NCBI GenBank assembly: GCA_963851325.1
Contig: CAWKOR010000001.1
Location: 4,216,001-4,280,000 of the forward strand
Length of the DNA stretch: 64,000 bases
Direction: 5' to 3'
DNA from: DATGKG01 sp963851325
Lineage (GTDB): Bacteria > Desulfobacterota > Binatia > Binatales > Binataceae
Shown here: piece by piece, positions 7,436 to 15,231 of the stretch
Position numbering within the stretch: the stretch's first letter is position 1
Layout: the number at the start of each line of letters is the position of its first letter
The notes under the pieces: model-generated
Seen by the model: only the letters and a program-made list of their open reading frames with translations
Told to the model about the DNA's origin: nothing
Database searches by the model: none
Made by a program: the position numbers and the translations under genes

Positions 7436-9334
7436 CTAGAACCGGGGCCGCGCCGCGTCAGGCGTGGCAGTGCGTTCGGTCTTGATTTCTTCGGCGCTCA
7501 AAGGCGGACGCGAGGTTGGGAGGTAGACCTGGGCGCCGGAGGGCAGCGGACGCACGATTTGCGGCGTAACGCTCATTACCAGATCAGTCTCGGTATCGTC
7601 CCATTCGGTGTTACGGAACAGGCCGCCCATGTATGGGATATCGCCAAGATAAGGAACCTTCTGAATGATCTCCTTCTTTTCGTGCAGGATCAGACCCGCG
7701 ACGATCAGGGTCTGGTTGTCACGCAGCCGGACCTGGGTCTCGGCCTTGCGCGTGACGAATGCGGGCACCTGGAATCCGAACAACGCAACGCCATGGGCGT
7801 AGTCGGGCTCGGAAACTTCCGGCTGCACCAGCAGTTCCACATCGTTGACGCCCACCACGGTCGGAACAAAAGTGACTTTGGTGCCGAATTCCTTGAACAC
7901 GATCGAGGTGTTCAAAGCCTGGGCGATGACAATTGGAATCTCGCCGCCAGACAGGAACTTTGCTTTCTCTCCAGTATTGGCCAGCAAGCGCGGCTGCGCG
8001 AGGATCTTCGCCATGTTGTGATTTTCGAGATACTCGAAAAAGCTCTGGGTCGCGACATTGGAGTTTTGCGCCGCCAACCCATAGGTCACTCCCTGCGACA
8101 GCAGCAATGGCACCAACGCTCCGCCGGTCGGCATCTGGCCCGGTGCGCTGATGGTCGTGCCATTGGGGCTCAGCACCGTAGGCTTAAGCGTCGCGGTTGC
8201 GCTGTAGGGAGTGCCGACCGCGCCGGGCAACCCGAACAGCGAAACCCCATACTTCTCCAACGCGACCGAAAGGTTGGTGCCCTGATTTTCAACCTGTCCG
8301 CGGTTGAGCTCAGCCACGATGCAATTAAGCAGGACCTGCTGCTTTCCATCCGGGCTGATACGGACCTGACGCTCCTCGTAGTGACCCTGGCCGGTCCATA
8401 CAGTGAGCGTGGTGAAACCTGGCTTATGCCCAATCAGGTTGAGCTCGAAAGGATTGATGACTTGCACGTCGGCAATCGAAGTGTCGGCGATCGAGACGCG
8501 GCGCATGCGCTGCGGGAAATCGATGACTTGCGAGGTTCCAATCATCATCGAGAGCCCGTCCGCCGGCAGAAAATGAGTTCCGCCCGAGTACGCCACTCCA
8601 TCGGTCGAATAGGAATCGCCCGAGGAAACAATGGTCGGATCGCTGGTGAACTTGCCGTTGCGCGCAAATGATCCGGAAGCGGTCTGACTCGGAATCACCG
8701 AACTGCCTTTGGGACCCTCCAATGCCGGAGCGGGTTCGCCCATCTTGGCCGGCTCGTTAGGATCGGAGTTGGTGAGGTCAATTCCCGGGACCACCGGCCT
8801 ATGAGGCGCCCGCGCCGCCAGCGGAACTTTGGTCGAATCGTTGAATACTACAGTTTCAGTGGTCGGCTTGGTGACCGGACCGGTGCCGCTATCGAGCGCG
8901 CTAACGGCGGCGGGCATCGAGGCCGAGGCCGATGCGGAAGAGCTGTCATCGGTCATCGCGGCCGGCGCGGTACCCGGCTTCAGCGGCGCCGAGGGATTTC
9001 CGATCGCGCTGACGTTGACGTTGTAGGTTACATCTTCGCCATCCTTAAGCTTGACTGAAATGGCCCACTTGCCGGTCTCGGCTCCCAGCAGCACCAGCTT
9101 CGAAGGATCATCATTGTGCACTACCAGGGCGTGAGCGTTCTGGATCACACGGATCGACGGCTTGATGTCGGGATTAAGATTTTCGATGACCTGCGATTGG
9201 CCCGCATTCAGGCTGATAGCCTCCTGGCGGACCGCGCTGTCGGCTGCTCTGGCCGGCTGTCCGAGGAACAGGCTCATCGCAACCAACAGCCAGGGAAGCA
9301 AGTCGATCGTTCCACTACCACGATTGTTTTTCAT
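7436..9334 (-). CDS. cpaC: Tad outer-membrane secretin CpaC/RcpA
   Basis: About 632 residues with a signal peptide (PWLLVAMSLFLGQPARAA). An N-terminal pilus-assembly domain (RVIQNAHALVVHNDDPSKL) comes first, then a long Ser/Pro/Ala-rich linker. A second N-domain/BON-like region carries ADVQVINPFELNLIGHKPG, and a C-terminal secretin domain ends with AGLILHEKKEIIQKVPYLGD and MGGLFRNTEWDDTETDLVMS. It forms the outer-membrane channel for the Flp pilus. The frame is open up to a GTG at 9367 that overlaps the cpaB stop. The ATG at 9334 is preferred: GATGAGG lies nine bases upstream and the signal peptide starts there. Confidence 0.92.
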   Translation of the reverse strand: MKNNRGSGTIDLLPWLLVAMSLFLGQPARAADSAVRQEAISLNAGQSQVIENLNPDIKPSIRVIQNAHALVVHNDDPSKLVLLGAETGKWAISVKLKDGEDVTYNVNVSAIGNPSAPLKPGTAPAAMTDDSSSASASASMPAAVSALDSGTGPVTKPTTETVVFNDSTKVPLAARAPHRPVVPGIDLTNSDPNEPAKMGEPAPALEGPKGSSVIPSQTASGSFARNGKFTSDPTIVSSGDSYSTDGVAYSGGTHFLPADGLSMMIGTSQVIDFPQRMRRVSIADTSIADVQVINPFELNLIGHKPGFTTLTVWTGQGHYEERQVRISPDGKQQVLLNCIVAELNRGQVENQGTNLSVALEKYGVSLFGLPGAVGTPYSATATLKPTVLSPNGTTISAPGQMPTGGALVPLLLSQGVTYGLAAQNSNVATQSFFEYLENHNMAKILAQPRLLANTGEKAKFLSGGEIPIVIAQALNTSIVFKEFGTKVTFVPTVVGVNDVELLVQPEVSEPDYAHGVALFGFQVPAFVTRKAETQVRLRDNQTLIVAGLILHEKKEIIQKVPYLGDIPYMGGLFRNTEWDDTETDLVMSVTPQIVRPLPSGAQVYLPTSRPPLSAEEIKTERTATPDAARPRF

Positions 9335-9363
9335 TTTTGGATACCTCATCTCCCCGCCTTGCT

Positions 9364-10452
9364 TCACGGTATGTCGATGGTCTTGCCCTTAGGGGCGAAA
9401 GAGGCCGATTCGGCTGGAACAGTCTCCGAAGGAGGAAGTGTCGGGCCGCGTGAATTCGAGGCATGCGAAACGCCATCCTCATTCTTGCCGATGGAAGGTT
9501 CGCCGAAGGCGCTGTCGTCGGCGTTGCGGTCATCATTAACCGGAGCGAAACCGTCTCCTGGCGCCGCAACCGAATGCTTGCGACCGCCGGCCGCGAGCGC
9601 TTCCCTGACAAAGGAAACCGACTCGGAGCTCTTGCCGTCGCGATAAATCTGGACCTGGAATTTCGGTTGCGGGTGATAGATCGGCGTCGCGGCCTCGGCA
9701 TGCTGGACCGGCATCACGGGCGCGGAATTCAGACTGTACTGATGCAGCAGCTCCTCGACGTTGGTGCCGCTGGTCATCACGATCTTGCTGTCGGAATAGT
9801 TGCGCATCGCCAGATGCAGCACTCCTTCGCGGGTCGCCAACGCGAGCCGTTCGGCGTCCTGCGGAGTGACCAGCACGGTGACCACCTTCACCAACTGCGG
9901 CTCGTCCTTCTTGTTTTCGACCTCTTGGGCAACCGCGAGGACTTCGACGTTCTGAAGCACGATCTTGGAAAATGGTTTGTCGCCCTGCCCGGTGCCCTGA
10001 TTGGAGACTGCGATAAGAATGTCAACCCGCGCATGCGGCAGGATGAAGCCCGCGATGTCGCTGACCTCATCGACCTGGACCGAGACCGCACGCATTCCGG
10101 GTGGAATCAGCAGCGGCATTACCCCGGCCGTCTTCTGACCCAGGAAAAGTTTCGCAGCGACGATGGGCTCGTTGGTGACGAACTGATTCTTGACAAAGGC
10201 GCCCGCCACCTGGCTCGGATTGGTGAAGGCACCATCCGGAATCGCGTCGGCGGACCACCGGGCCAGCTTCAACTGGCCGGGATCGATCTTACTGCCGAGC
10301 GGCATGTCGGTAGCGGCCACCACGATATAAACCGTTTTGGCCATCGCCTTCTGGACCTCGGCCTCCCTCTTTTTGAGGGCGCTATACACCACGACCGAGG
10401 CCAGCATCGCCGCCAGACCTGCGAGCGCGACAAAAATCACTGGCCGTTTCAT
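9364..10452 (-). CDS. cpaB: Tad pilus assembly protein CpaB/RcpC
   Basis: A 362-residue protein with an N-terminal membrane anchor (residues 5-26), an SAF domain (VYIVVAATDMPLGSKIDPGQ onward) and the RcpC/CpaB domain (VSVQVDEVSDIAGFILPHAR, then VLVTPQDAERLALATREG). The C-terminal ~110 residues are low-complexity and polar. CpaB is a periplasmic/outer-membrane-associated Tad component that works with the secretin. A GGGAGAAG ribosome-binding site precedes the ATG. It is the first assembly gene after the pilin genes, separated from them by a strong hairpin (10556-10587). Confidence 0.92.
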   Translation of the reverse strand: MKRPVIFVALAGLAAMLASVVVYSALKKREAEVQKAMAKTVYIVVAATDMPLGSKIDPGQLKLARWSADAIPDGAFTNPSQVAGAFVKNQFVTNEPIVAAKLFLGQKTAGVMPLLIPPGMRAVSVQVDEVSDIAGFILPHARVDILIAVSNQGTGQGDKPFSKIVLQNVEVLAVAQEVENKKDEPQLVKVVTVLVTPQDAERLALATREGVLHLAMRNYSDSKIVMTSGTNVEELLHQYSLNSAPVMPVQHAEAATPIYHPQPKFQVQIYRDGKSSESVSFVREALAAGGRKHSVAAPGDGFAPVNDDRNADDSAFGEPSIGKNEDGVSHASNSRGPTLPPSETVPAESASFAPKGKTIDIP

Positions 10453-10555
10453 GTTCTTCTCCCCCGCCGGCCCACCTCACGCAGCCGGACGATTCATTGC
10501 TTCACCAGATCCGCTTCCCCACCCCTGGCCGATCTCGATACCTCGTCGAGCGACC

Positions 10556-10587
10556 AGCGCGCAGGCAAGGTGCATTGCCTGCGCGCT
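10556..10587. promoter_or_regulatory. 13-bp perfect hairpin between flp genes and cpaB
   Basis: Arms AGCGCGCAGGCAA and TTGCCTGCGCGCT are exact reverse complements with a 6-base loop. In the minus-strand transcript no T-run follows, so it is better read as an attenuation or mRNA-stabilising structure that separates abundant pilin mRNA from low-level assembly mRNA. On the plus strand TTTCTT follows. Confidence 0.6.
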
Positions 10588-10639
10588 TTCTTAAGATCGA
10601 ATGTGCCGCTCGCCGTCACCGCGGTAGGGCGCGATGCGC

Positions 10640-10807
10640 TCACAGGGAACCGTCGATGGAGCTCAACAGCGACCCGACGATGGTTCCCGAAGTCTGATAG
10701 AGCGAAACGACGACGACTGCGATCGTGGCTAGAATTAATGCGTACTCGGTCATGGTCTGACCGTCGCAACTCCATATCCTCCTGACAGTCCTGGTCCTCC
10801 AGTTCAT
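10640..10807 (-). CDS. flp: Flp-type pilin, copy 1 (55 aa)
   Basis: The ATG at 10807 gives a 55-residue prepilin with a short basic leader, cleavage site G16|QTMTEYALIL and one hydrophobic helix. The E5-Y6 pair of mature class IVb Flp pilins is present. The mature form would be 39 residues. The helix (ATIAVVVVSLYQTSGTIVG) is the most divergent of the three pilins here. It is nearest to cpaB in the run. It needs a prepilin peptidase (CpaA/TadV), which is not encoded in the window. Confidence 0.88.
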   Translation of the reverse strand: MNWRTRTVRRIWSCDGQTMTEYALILATIAVVVVSLYQTSGTIVGSLLSSIDGSL

Positions 10808-10882
10808 AGAGAGATCCCCGAGTGGCCAGTGAACGTTTGCCAGGCAGGAAGCGATGCGCAGCCTGCTTCCCACCTGTGCCAT

Positions 10883-11053
10883 TTACAGGTTGCCGTCGAC
10901 CGAGGTGAGCAGTCCGGTGATGCTGGTGCCCATGGTCTGGTAGCCGATGTAAACCACTACCGCGACCGCCGACAGAATCAGCGCGTACTCGGTCATGGTC
11001 TGGCCCTTGTGCCACTCGCGAGCCAATAGACATTTGCGGATAATCCATTCCAT
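10883..11053 (-). CDS. flp: Flp-type pilin, copy 2 (56 aa)
   Basis: The start is the ATG at 11053, nine bases after AGGGGAG. The 56-residue prepilin has leader MEWIIRKCLLAREWHKG, cleavage after G17, and a mature 39-residue pilin starting QTMTEYALILSAVAVVVYIG and ending LLTSVDGNL. It is nearly identical to copy 3 over the mature part, indicating recent duplication. The pilin would form the Flp filament used in adhesion and biofilm formation. Confidence 0.92.
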   Translation of the reverse strand: MEWIIRKCLLAREWHKGQTMTEYALILSAVAVVVYIGYQTMGTSITGLLTSVDGNL

Positions 11054-11375
11054 CTTCGTTGACTCCCCTTGTCCTTCTGGCATCCGGAAGTTGATTCTTG
11101 CCGGATGCGATTACTGAGTTATCGGACCAGACATTCAAGCGGCGCCGAAGTGGACTTGGATTAGTTCCGCTGGAGTGGCCCACCGGTTCCAGATGATCAA
11201 CGCCGGTGCCGATTGTCTCGGCCACCTGGGCCATCAACTCTGGACGAGATGACTTCACTATTGCCTCCCGGATCCGCGCCGCCCTCCAGCACCGTTTTCG
11301 AAGGCTCGCGCCGGCGGCAGAAGCTTCGGACTTGCTGCCGCCAGCGTTGTTCCCTGTTTGCGATGCGCCTCTGAC
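11054..11375. other. Spacer between pilin copies 2 and 3, with a hairpin at 11313-11342
   Basis: A 322-base stretch with no convincing gene. A GGCGGCAG / CTGCCGCC inverted repeat (arms 11313-11320 and 11335-11342) lies about 35 bases downstream of the copy 3 stop in the transcribed direction. It is consistent with a 3' stabilising or weak termination structure. Confidence 0.5.
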
Positions 11376-11546
11376 TTAGAGGTTGCCGTCGATCGAGGTG
11401 AGCAGGCCGGTGATGCTGGTGCCCATGGTTTGGTAGCCGGCATACACGACCACCGCGACCGCTGACAGAATCAACGCGTACTCGGTCATGGTCTGACCCT
11501 TCTGCCAATTCTGCGCCTTGATGAACATTCTGGTGATGAAATTCAT
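11376..11546 (-). CDS. flp: Flp-type pilin, copy 3 (56 aa)
   Basis: A short gene of 57 codons. The ATG at 11546 is preceded eight bases upstream by a full AAGGAGG ribosome-binding site. The leader MNFITRMFIKAQNWQKG ends in the prepilin cleavage glycine G17. The mature 39 residues begin QTMTEYALILSAVAVVVYAG and end LLTSIDGNL, almost the same as copy 2. As the promoter-proximal copy with the best Shine-Dalgarno it is the likely major pilin. Confidence 0.92.
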   Translation of the reverse strand: MNFITRMFIKAQNWQKGQTMTEYALILSAVAVVVYAGYQTMGTSITGLLTSIDGNL

Positions 11547-12126
11547 TCCCGTGTCCTCCTTAGACTGTTACTGCTTCGGTCTTACCGACCGGTTACCCCT
11601 ATGTAAGTTCGCGCGTTCACGCTCGGCGAAGGGTTCATGGATCCCGGGGGCGAGGCCGGAGCGTGGGCGGGTAGCGCCGGGACCAGATCGATCGAAATCT
11701 GCCCCTCCAGGCAGTACGCCGAACAGTAGGATTTACTGATCGACCTGGTCATATGTTCCGGCGGCATTCCCGCCCTGCGCATCATCGGTCCCCCCCTTCG
11801 GGATCAAACCAAAGCGATCTCCCCCCTTGCCGTAGCAACGGAGATGCACAAATGGTCCGAACAGGGACCGAGAGAGCATCTCCCATGCCAGTAAAGCCTA
11901 AAGAAAAAGACAGCGATTGCGCGGGAGCAGATTTTCGCTAAAACGCGCTTTTGCAACTGCGGTTGCTGATTCGCAACAAAATTATCGCCGCTGGATTCGC
12001 GCCGCCGCCGGGTTTTCGCGGACCCCGCAGTCTTCGACGTACAATTTGTAGGGTATCGATGCGATCGGACCGGCGATGGGGTTTGCCGGACCGCAACAAG
12101 CGTTCACTCCAGCCTGTAGGGAAACC
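11547..12126. other. Intergenic region upstream of the flp/tad run
   Basis: This 580-base region should contain the pilin promoter. It holds several small palindromes (for example GGTCC-N6-GGACC near 11855) and C-rich runs. A 67-codon minus-strand frame (11582-11785) has a G-rich upstream stretch but no recognisable domain, so I do not call it a gene. The part next to the permease stop (12000-12126) shows no feature. Confidence 0.45.
11875..11890 (-). promoter_or_regulatory. Weak sigma-54 promoter candidate for the flp/tad operon
   Basis: On the minus strand TGGCAT-N5-ATGCT keeps the invariant GG (-24) and GC (-12) with the required 10-base separation. It differs from consensus TGGCAC-N5-TTGCW at two positions. 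It would give a leader of about 315 bases before pilin copy 3. Suggestive only. Confidence 0.3.
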
Positions 12127-13488
12127 CTACTCGGGCTGCGGGAGCCGATCCCGCCACCTTTTGAATCCCAGATACAATGGCGCCCCCGCCGCGATGGTCG
12201 CGATTCCAGCCAGCGTCTCCACTGGGCGCGCATTCAGCGCATACACCGCGATCCAGATCGAAATCGCCACGTATGCGACCGGTAGCCACGGATACCACGG
12301 CACTTCGAACGGACGCTGAAGTTCCGGACGCCGAATGCGCAGGACGATTACCGCCGCTACCGCGAGCCCAGTGAATACGCTAATTGCGAAACCAGTATAG
12401 ACCACCAGGCGCTCGAAGGTTCCGAAACATAGAATCAATACGGTCGTCCATAGGCTTTGCAGCACGATCGCGCGCACCGGGATCCCGTGACTTGGATCGA
12501 TAGCCCCGATCGCACGCGGAAAGAGACCATCACGCGCCATCGCGAAATACACGCGCGGCCCCGCCATGACCATCGCGCTCGACGATCCGAGGATCGCGAC
12601 CGCCAGGATTGCGGCGACAAGGTGACGCGCCACCGGCCCGAACAGCGCTACCGATGCGGTTTCGGCGATCGTCAGGACTCCGCTCATCGCTCCAATCGGA
12701 AGCGCGTACAGATACATCGCGTTCATTCCGAGATAGAGAACGACTACCACCGCGATTCCGGCGACCAGCGCGCGCGGCAGGTTTCGCGATGGCTCGCGGA
12801 TTTCGCCTGCCATGTATGCCGCCGCATTCCATCCGCTGTACGCATACATCACGAAGATCAGCGAGATTGCCGCGCTGCCGTGGGCCGGAATCGAGCTCAA
12901 GAAGTTCGCCGAAGTGCCATGGCCGAGGGTGAACGCCGCACCGATCAGGGCAACCATCGCGCCCACCGTGATCGCGGTCAAAACCCGCTGCATCAAGGAT
13001 CCGCGCCCCAGGCCGCGGGCGTGTACTGCCGTTAAAGCCCATAGGGTGAGGATTGCCATGAACCGGTCGCTCCACTGGCCGGCGCCGAAAGCGGGCACCA
13101 GTCGGTGAAAGTATCCGGTGAATGCGAGCAGACCTGCCGCAATCGCACCGCTGAATCCGACCGACAGCGAGGTCCACCCGCTAAGAAACGCGAGCAGCGA
13201 ACCGTATGCCTTTCGCAGATAGACATATTCGCCGCCCGCCTGTGGCATCGCGGCGCCTAGTTCCGCGTATGACAAAGCTCCCGCCAACGCGAGCAGACCC
13301 CCGACCAACCACAGACCCATCAACCAGGTCGGTGAACCGAGATCGCGTGCGACGAATCCCGAGGTGGTGAAAATTCCGCTCCCGACGGTGTTGCCGATCG
13401 CGATGGCGACTGCGCCACCGACGCCGATTCGGCGCGCGAGTCCCCCCGCGTCAATGACGACGCGCTTCGAGGCCATCTGCGCAGGCAT
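12127..13488 (-). CDS. APC-superfamily amino-acid permease
   Basis: A 453-residue, roughly 12-helix transporter. The N-terminal helix carries the APC signature AIAIGNTVGSGIFTTSG, followed by YAELGAAMPQAGGEYVYLRK and later YSGWNAAAYMAGEI. Such proteins exchange or symport amino acids or polyamines across the inner membrane. The substrate cannot be deduced. The ATG lies six bases downstream of the methyltransferase stop, so both are probably in one operon under the divergent MarR regulator. Confidence 0.9.
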   Translation of the reverse strand: MPAQMASKRVVIDAGGLARRIGVGGAVAIAIGNTVGSGIFTTSGFVARDLGSPTWLMGLWLVGGLLALAGALSYAELGAAMPQAGGEYVYLRKAYGSLLAFLSGWTSLSVGFSGAIAAGLLAFTGYFHRLVPAFGAGQWSDRFMAILTLWALTAVHARGLGRGSLMQRVLTAITVGAMVALIGAAFTLGHGTSANFLSSIPAHGSAAISLIFVMYAYSGWNAAAYMAGEIREPSRNLPRALVAGIAVVVVLYLGMNAMYLYALPIGAMSGVLTIAETASVALFGPVARHLVAAILAVAILGSSSAMVMAGPRVYFAMARDGLFPRAIGAIDPSHGIPVRAIVLQSLWTTVLILCFGTFERLVVYTGFAISVFTGLAVAAVIVLRIRRPELQRPFEVPWYPWLPVAYVAISIWIAVYALNARPVETLAGIATIAAGAPLYLGFKRWRDRLPQPE

Positions 13489-13494
13489 CGAGTA

Positions 13495-14193
13495 TCAGCG
13501 CGACGCGTTCGATGTTTCCACTGGCTTCTCGAACACGACGCAGTAGTTGCTGAGGATCCAGGAACTGCCCCACTTGTCGTAGGCGTGCTCCAGTTTGAAG
13601 CCACTGCGGCTCAACTCGTCTTCGAGAATGTTTTCCGGGATTCCGTGACCGCCGCGATTGGCCGGGACCCCTTCCGGCGTCCAGGGTTTGAAAATCCACG
13701 CCGGGCGAAAGTCCTGAATCACCAGCCTGCCACCGGGCCGCAGCGCGCGAAAAATGCTCGCGTCGACGGCCATCGGATCGGTGAAATGGTGGTAGACGCC
13801 GATCATGAAAACCGCGTCGCAGCATCCGGCCGGCAAACCCGTCTCGGAAGCGGTGGATTGAATGACGGTAACGTTACTTAGTCCGGCGTCGGACACCGCC
13901 TTGCGGATTTCCTGTACCTGCTCAGGGTCGATTTCGGTCGCAAACACGTGACCCGTAGGCCCTACCTGGCGCGCCGCGGCGATCGAAACTGCGCCGGTTC
14001 CGGCGCCGATCTCCGCAACTGTCGAGCCCGGATGAAGTTCGAGAAGCGGCGCGAGCGGTTCGAGCTGCGCGGCGGTGCTACTCCAGATCGCGGCGCTTAC
14101 CGGCGAAGCGATGAGAAATAGCGTGGCGATGCTCAGTAGAAGCAATCTGGGTTTGAGTGAGCGGAAGGTCCGAGCATAAAAACAAAAGCTCAT
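13495..14193 (-). CDS. SAM-dependent methyltransferase with N-terminal signal or anchor
   Basis: The ATG at 14193 has GGAGG six bases upstream, preferred over a TTG six bases further out. Residues 14-35 form a hydrophobic segment ending SPVSA-AIW that looks like a signal peptide or membrane anchor. It is followed by a class I methyltransferase fold: motif I VAEIGAGTGAVSIAAA, acidic ATEIDPEQ, and VFMIGVYHHFTDP. Export of a SAM enzyme is odd because SAM is cytoplasmic. Either the segment is an anchor with the domain inside, or the protein has another role. Similar exported UbiE-like proteins are known, but I cannot name the substrate. Confidence 0.8.
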   Translation of the reverse strand: MSFCFYARTFRSLKPRLLLLSIATLFLIASPVSAAIWSSTAAQLEPLAPLLELHPGSTVAEIGAGTGAVSIAAARQVGPTGHVFATEIDPEQVQEIRKAVSDAGLSNVTVIQSTASETGLPAGCCDAVFMIGVYHHFTDPMAVDASIFRALRPGGRLVIQDFRPAWIFKPWTPEGVPANRGGHGIPENILEDELSRSGFKLEHAYDKWGSSWILSNYCVVFEKPVETSNASR

Positions 14194-14210
14194 TGGCAAC
14201 CTCCATGTCT

Positions 14211-14231
14211 TATGACAAGATACTTGTCATA
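14211..14231. promoter_or_regulatory. MarR operator: perfect 9-3-9 inverted repeat
   Basis: TATGACAAG-ATA-CTTGTCATA is an exact 21-bp inverted repeat in the short gap between the divergent marR and methyltransferase genes. The right arm runs into the A of the marR start codon. Size and symmetry fit a MarR dimer site that would repress both genes. Confidence 0.8.
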
Positions 14232-14746
14232 TGGTCCGGAGGTTGTCAAATCGCCCACCCGCAAAGCCGGCGGCATCCACCACCCGCACGAGTGCGCGCG
14301 AGGCCGCCGGGCAGGCGCTTTACGAACTGATCTGGGAAATCCCTTTCACCTATTTTCGATTGAATCGAGCGGGCTATCGATGGAGTGCGCCGGCCGGACA
14401 GTCGCCCGGCAAAATCAGCCTGCTGCGCAGTCTTGCGATGGAGGGGCCGCAAAGTGTTGCGCAGATCGCGCACAGTCGCCCGGTCTCCCGGCAAGGCGTT
14501 CAGCAAACCGCCGATCAGCTGGCCGCCGACGGATTGGTCGAGTACTTCGTCAACCCTACCCACCGGCGCGCGAAGCTCGTCCGAATCACGCCGGCGGGAG
14601 AAAAAATCCTGCGCCAGATGCTCGCGCGGCAACGGCGGATGGCAATCGAAATGGCTAAGGGTTTCGATGAACGGGCGCTGAAGAGCGCGGTGGCGGTTTT
14701 GCGCGAATTTCGCGAGCGATTATTGAAAGAGGAATCCGCGGAATAA
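14231..14746 (+). CDS. MarR-family transcriptional regulator
   Basis: A 171-residue winged-helix protein. Helical dimerisation parts flank a wHTH reading GPQSVAQIAHSRPVSRQGVQ, then the wing NPTHRRAKLVRITPAGEKIL. The first start codon overlaps the inverted repeat, no Shine-Dalgarno fits it, and no better downstream start exists, so the mRNA may be leaderless. It probably represses itself and the divergent methyltransferase-permease operon, released by an unknown small ligand. Confidence 0.88.
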   Translation: MVRRLSNRPPAKPAASTTRTSAREAAGQALYELIWEIPFTYFRLNRAGYRWSAPAGQSPGKISLLRSLAMEGPQSVAQIAHSRPVSRQGVQQTADQLAADGLVEYFVNPTHRRAKLVRITPAGEKILRQMLARQRRMAIEMAKGFDERALKSAVAVLREFRERLLKEESAE

Positions 14747-14750
14747 GACG

Positions 14751-15143
14751 CTAGGTCAGGCCGCCGCTCAGATCCAATTGATCCCCTTCCATGGTATCGC
14801 TTCTGGCCGCTGCCCCCGCTTCGAGTTCCAGCGCCCTGCGCGCTCCAAACACCATCGACGAAACTCGCCATGGCTTAAGCGCGTGATTGATTCGGAGTAC
14901 CCGGTCGGCCTTATCGAGAAAGACGATATCGATCGCGAACCGCATGAAGAACATGTGCATCCACATCAGTGGAAGAAAACCGCCCTCGAACAGCATTCCG
15001 GTGCCGGATGCGAGGCCATCGCGTCCAAGCAACCCGCGGCTTTGCGCGGCCATGCTCTCCGCAACCTCGAGCCGTTCGCATAGCACAGTGCCCCGGGTCC
15101 GATTCAGTGCGCGCATGGTTTTGCCCGGCCCCAGCTTACCCAT
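14751..15143 (-). CDS. DUF192 family protein
   Basis: About 130 residues containing the DUF192 core: SRGLLGRDGL, MLFEGGFLPLMWMHMFFMRF (the aromatic/Met-rich signature) and IDIVFLDKADRVLRI, ending with ALELEAGAA. The family is small and of unknown biochemical role, often exported, but no signal peptide is visible here. The frame is open to a GTG at 15179. The ATG at 15143 is chosen, and one at 15116 is also possible. It converges with marR, with a four-base gap. Confidence 0.82.
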   Translation of the reverse strand: MGKLGPGKTMRALNRTRGTVLCERLEVAESMAAQSRGLLGRDGLASGTGMLFEGGFLPLMWMHMFFMRFAIDIVFLDKADRVLRINHALKPWRVSSMVFGARRALELEAGAAARSDTMEGDQLDLSGGLT

Positions 15144-15197
15144 CGGATTGATTTTGCCTTCACCCCTGCTTTGCGGCACTGTTTAGCGGCTCGCGCC

Positions 15198-15203
15198 TAT
15201 AAT
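15198..15203 (+). promoter_or_regulatory. TATAAT -10 element ahead of the tetrapyrrole operon
   Basis: A perfect TATAAT lies 28 bases upstream of the first gene of the heme block. No good -35 hexamer is present at 16-18 bases (the best is TTGCGG, too far at 21), so the promoter call is tentative. Confidence 0.35.
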
Positions 15204-15231
15204 AGGATCACATCGACGTTCACTTCGAATA

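Noticed and set aside
10494..11258. Long minus-strand frame spanning pilin copies 1 and 2
   Set aside because: It is an out-of-frame reading of two real pilin genes and their spacer. The pilins carry Shine-Dalgarno sites and prepilin motifs.
11582..11785. 67-codon minus-strand open frame upstream of the pilins
   Set aside because: No recognisable domain, Pro/Ser-rich composition and no homologous pattern. Kept only as a note in the intergenic entry.
11833..11849. Second sigma-54-like sequence on the minus strand (TTGC preceded by GTGCAT)
   Set aside because: The invariant -24 GG is not present at the required spacing.
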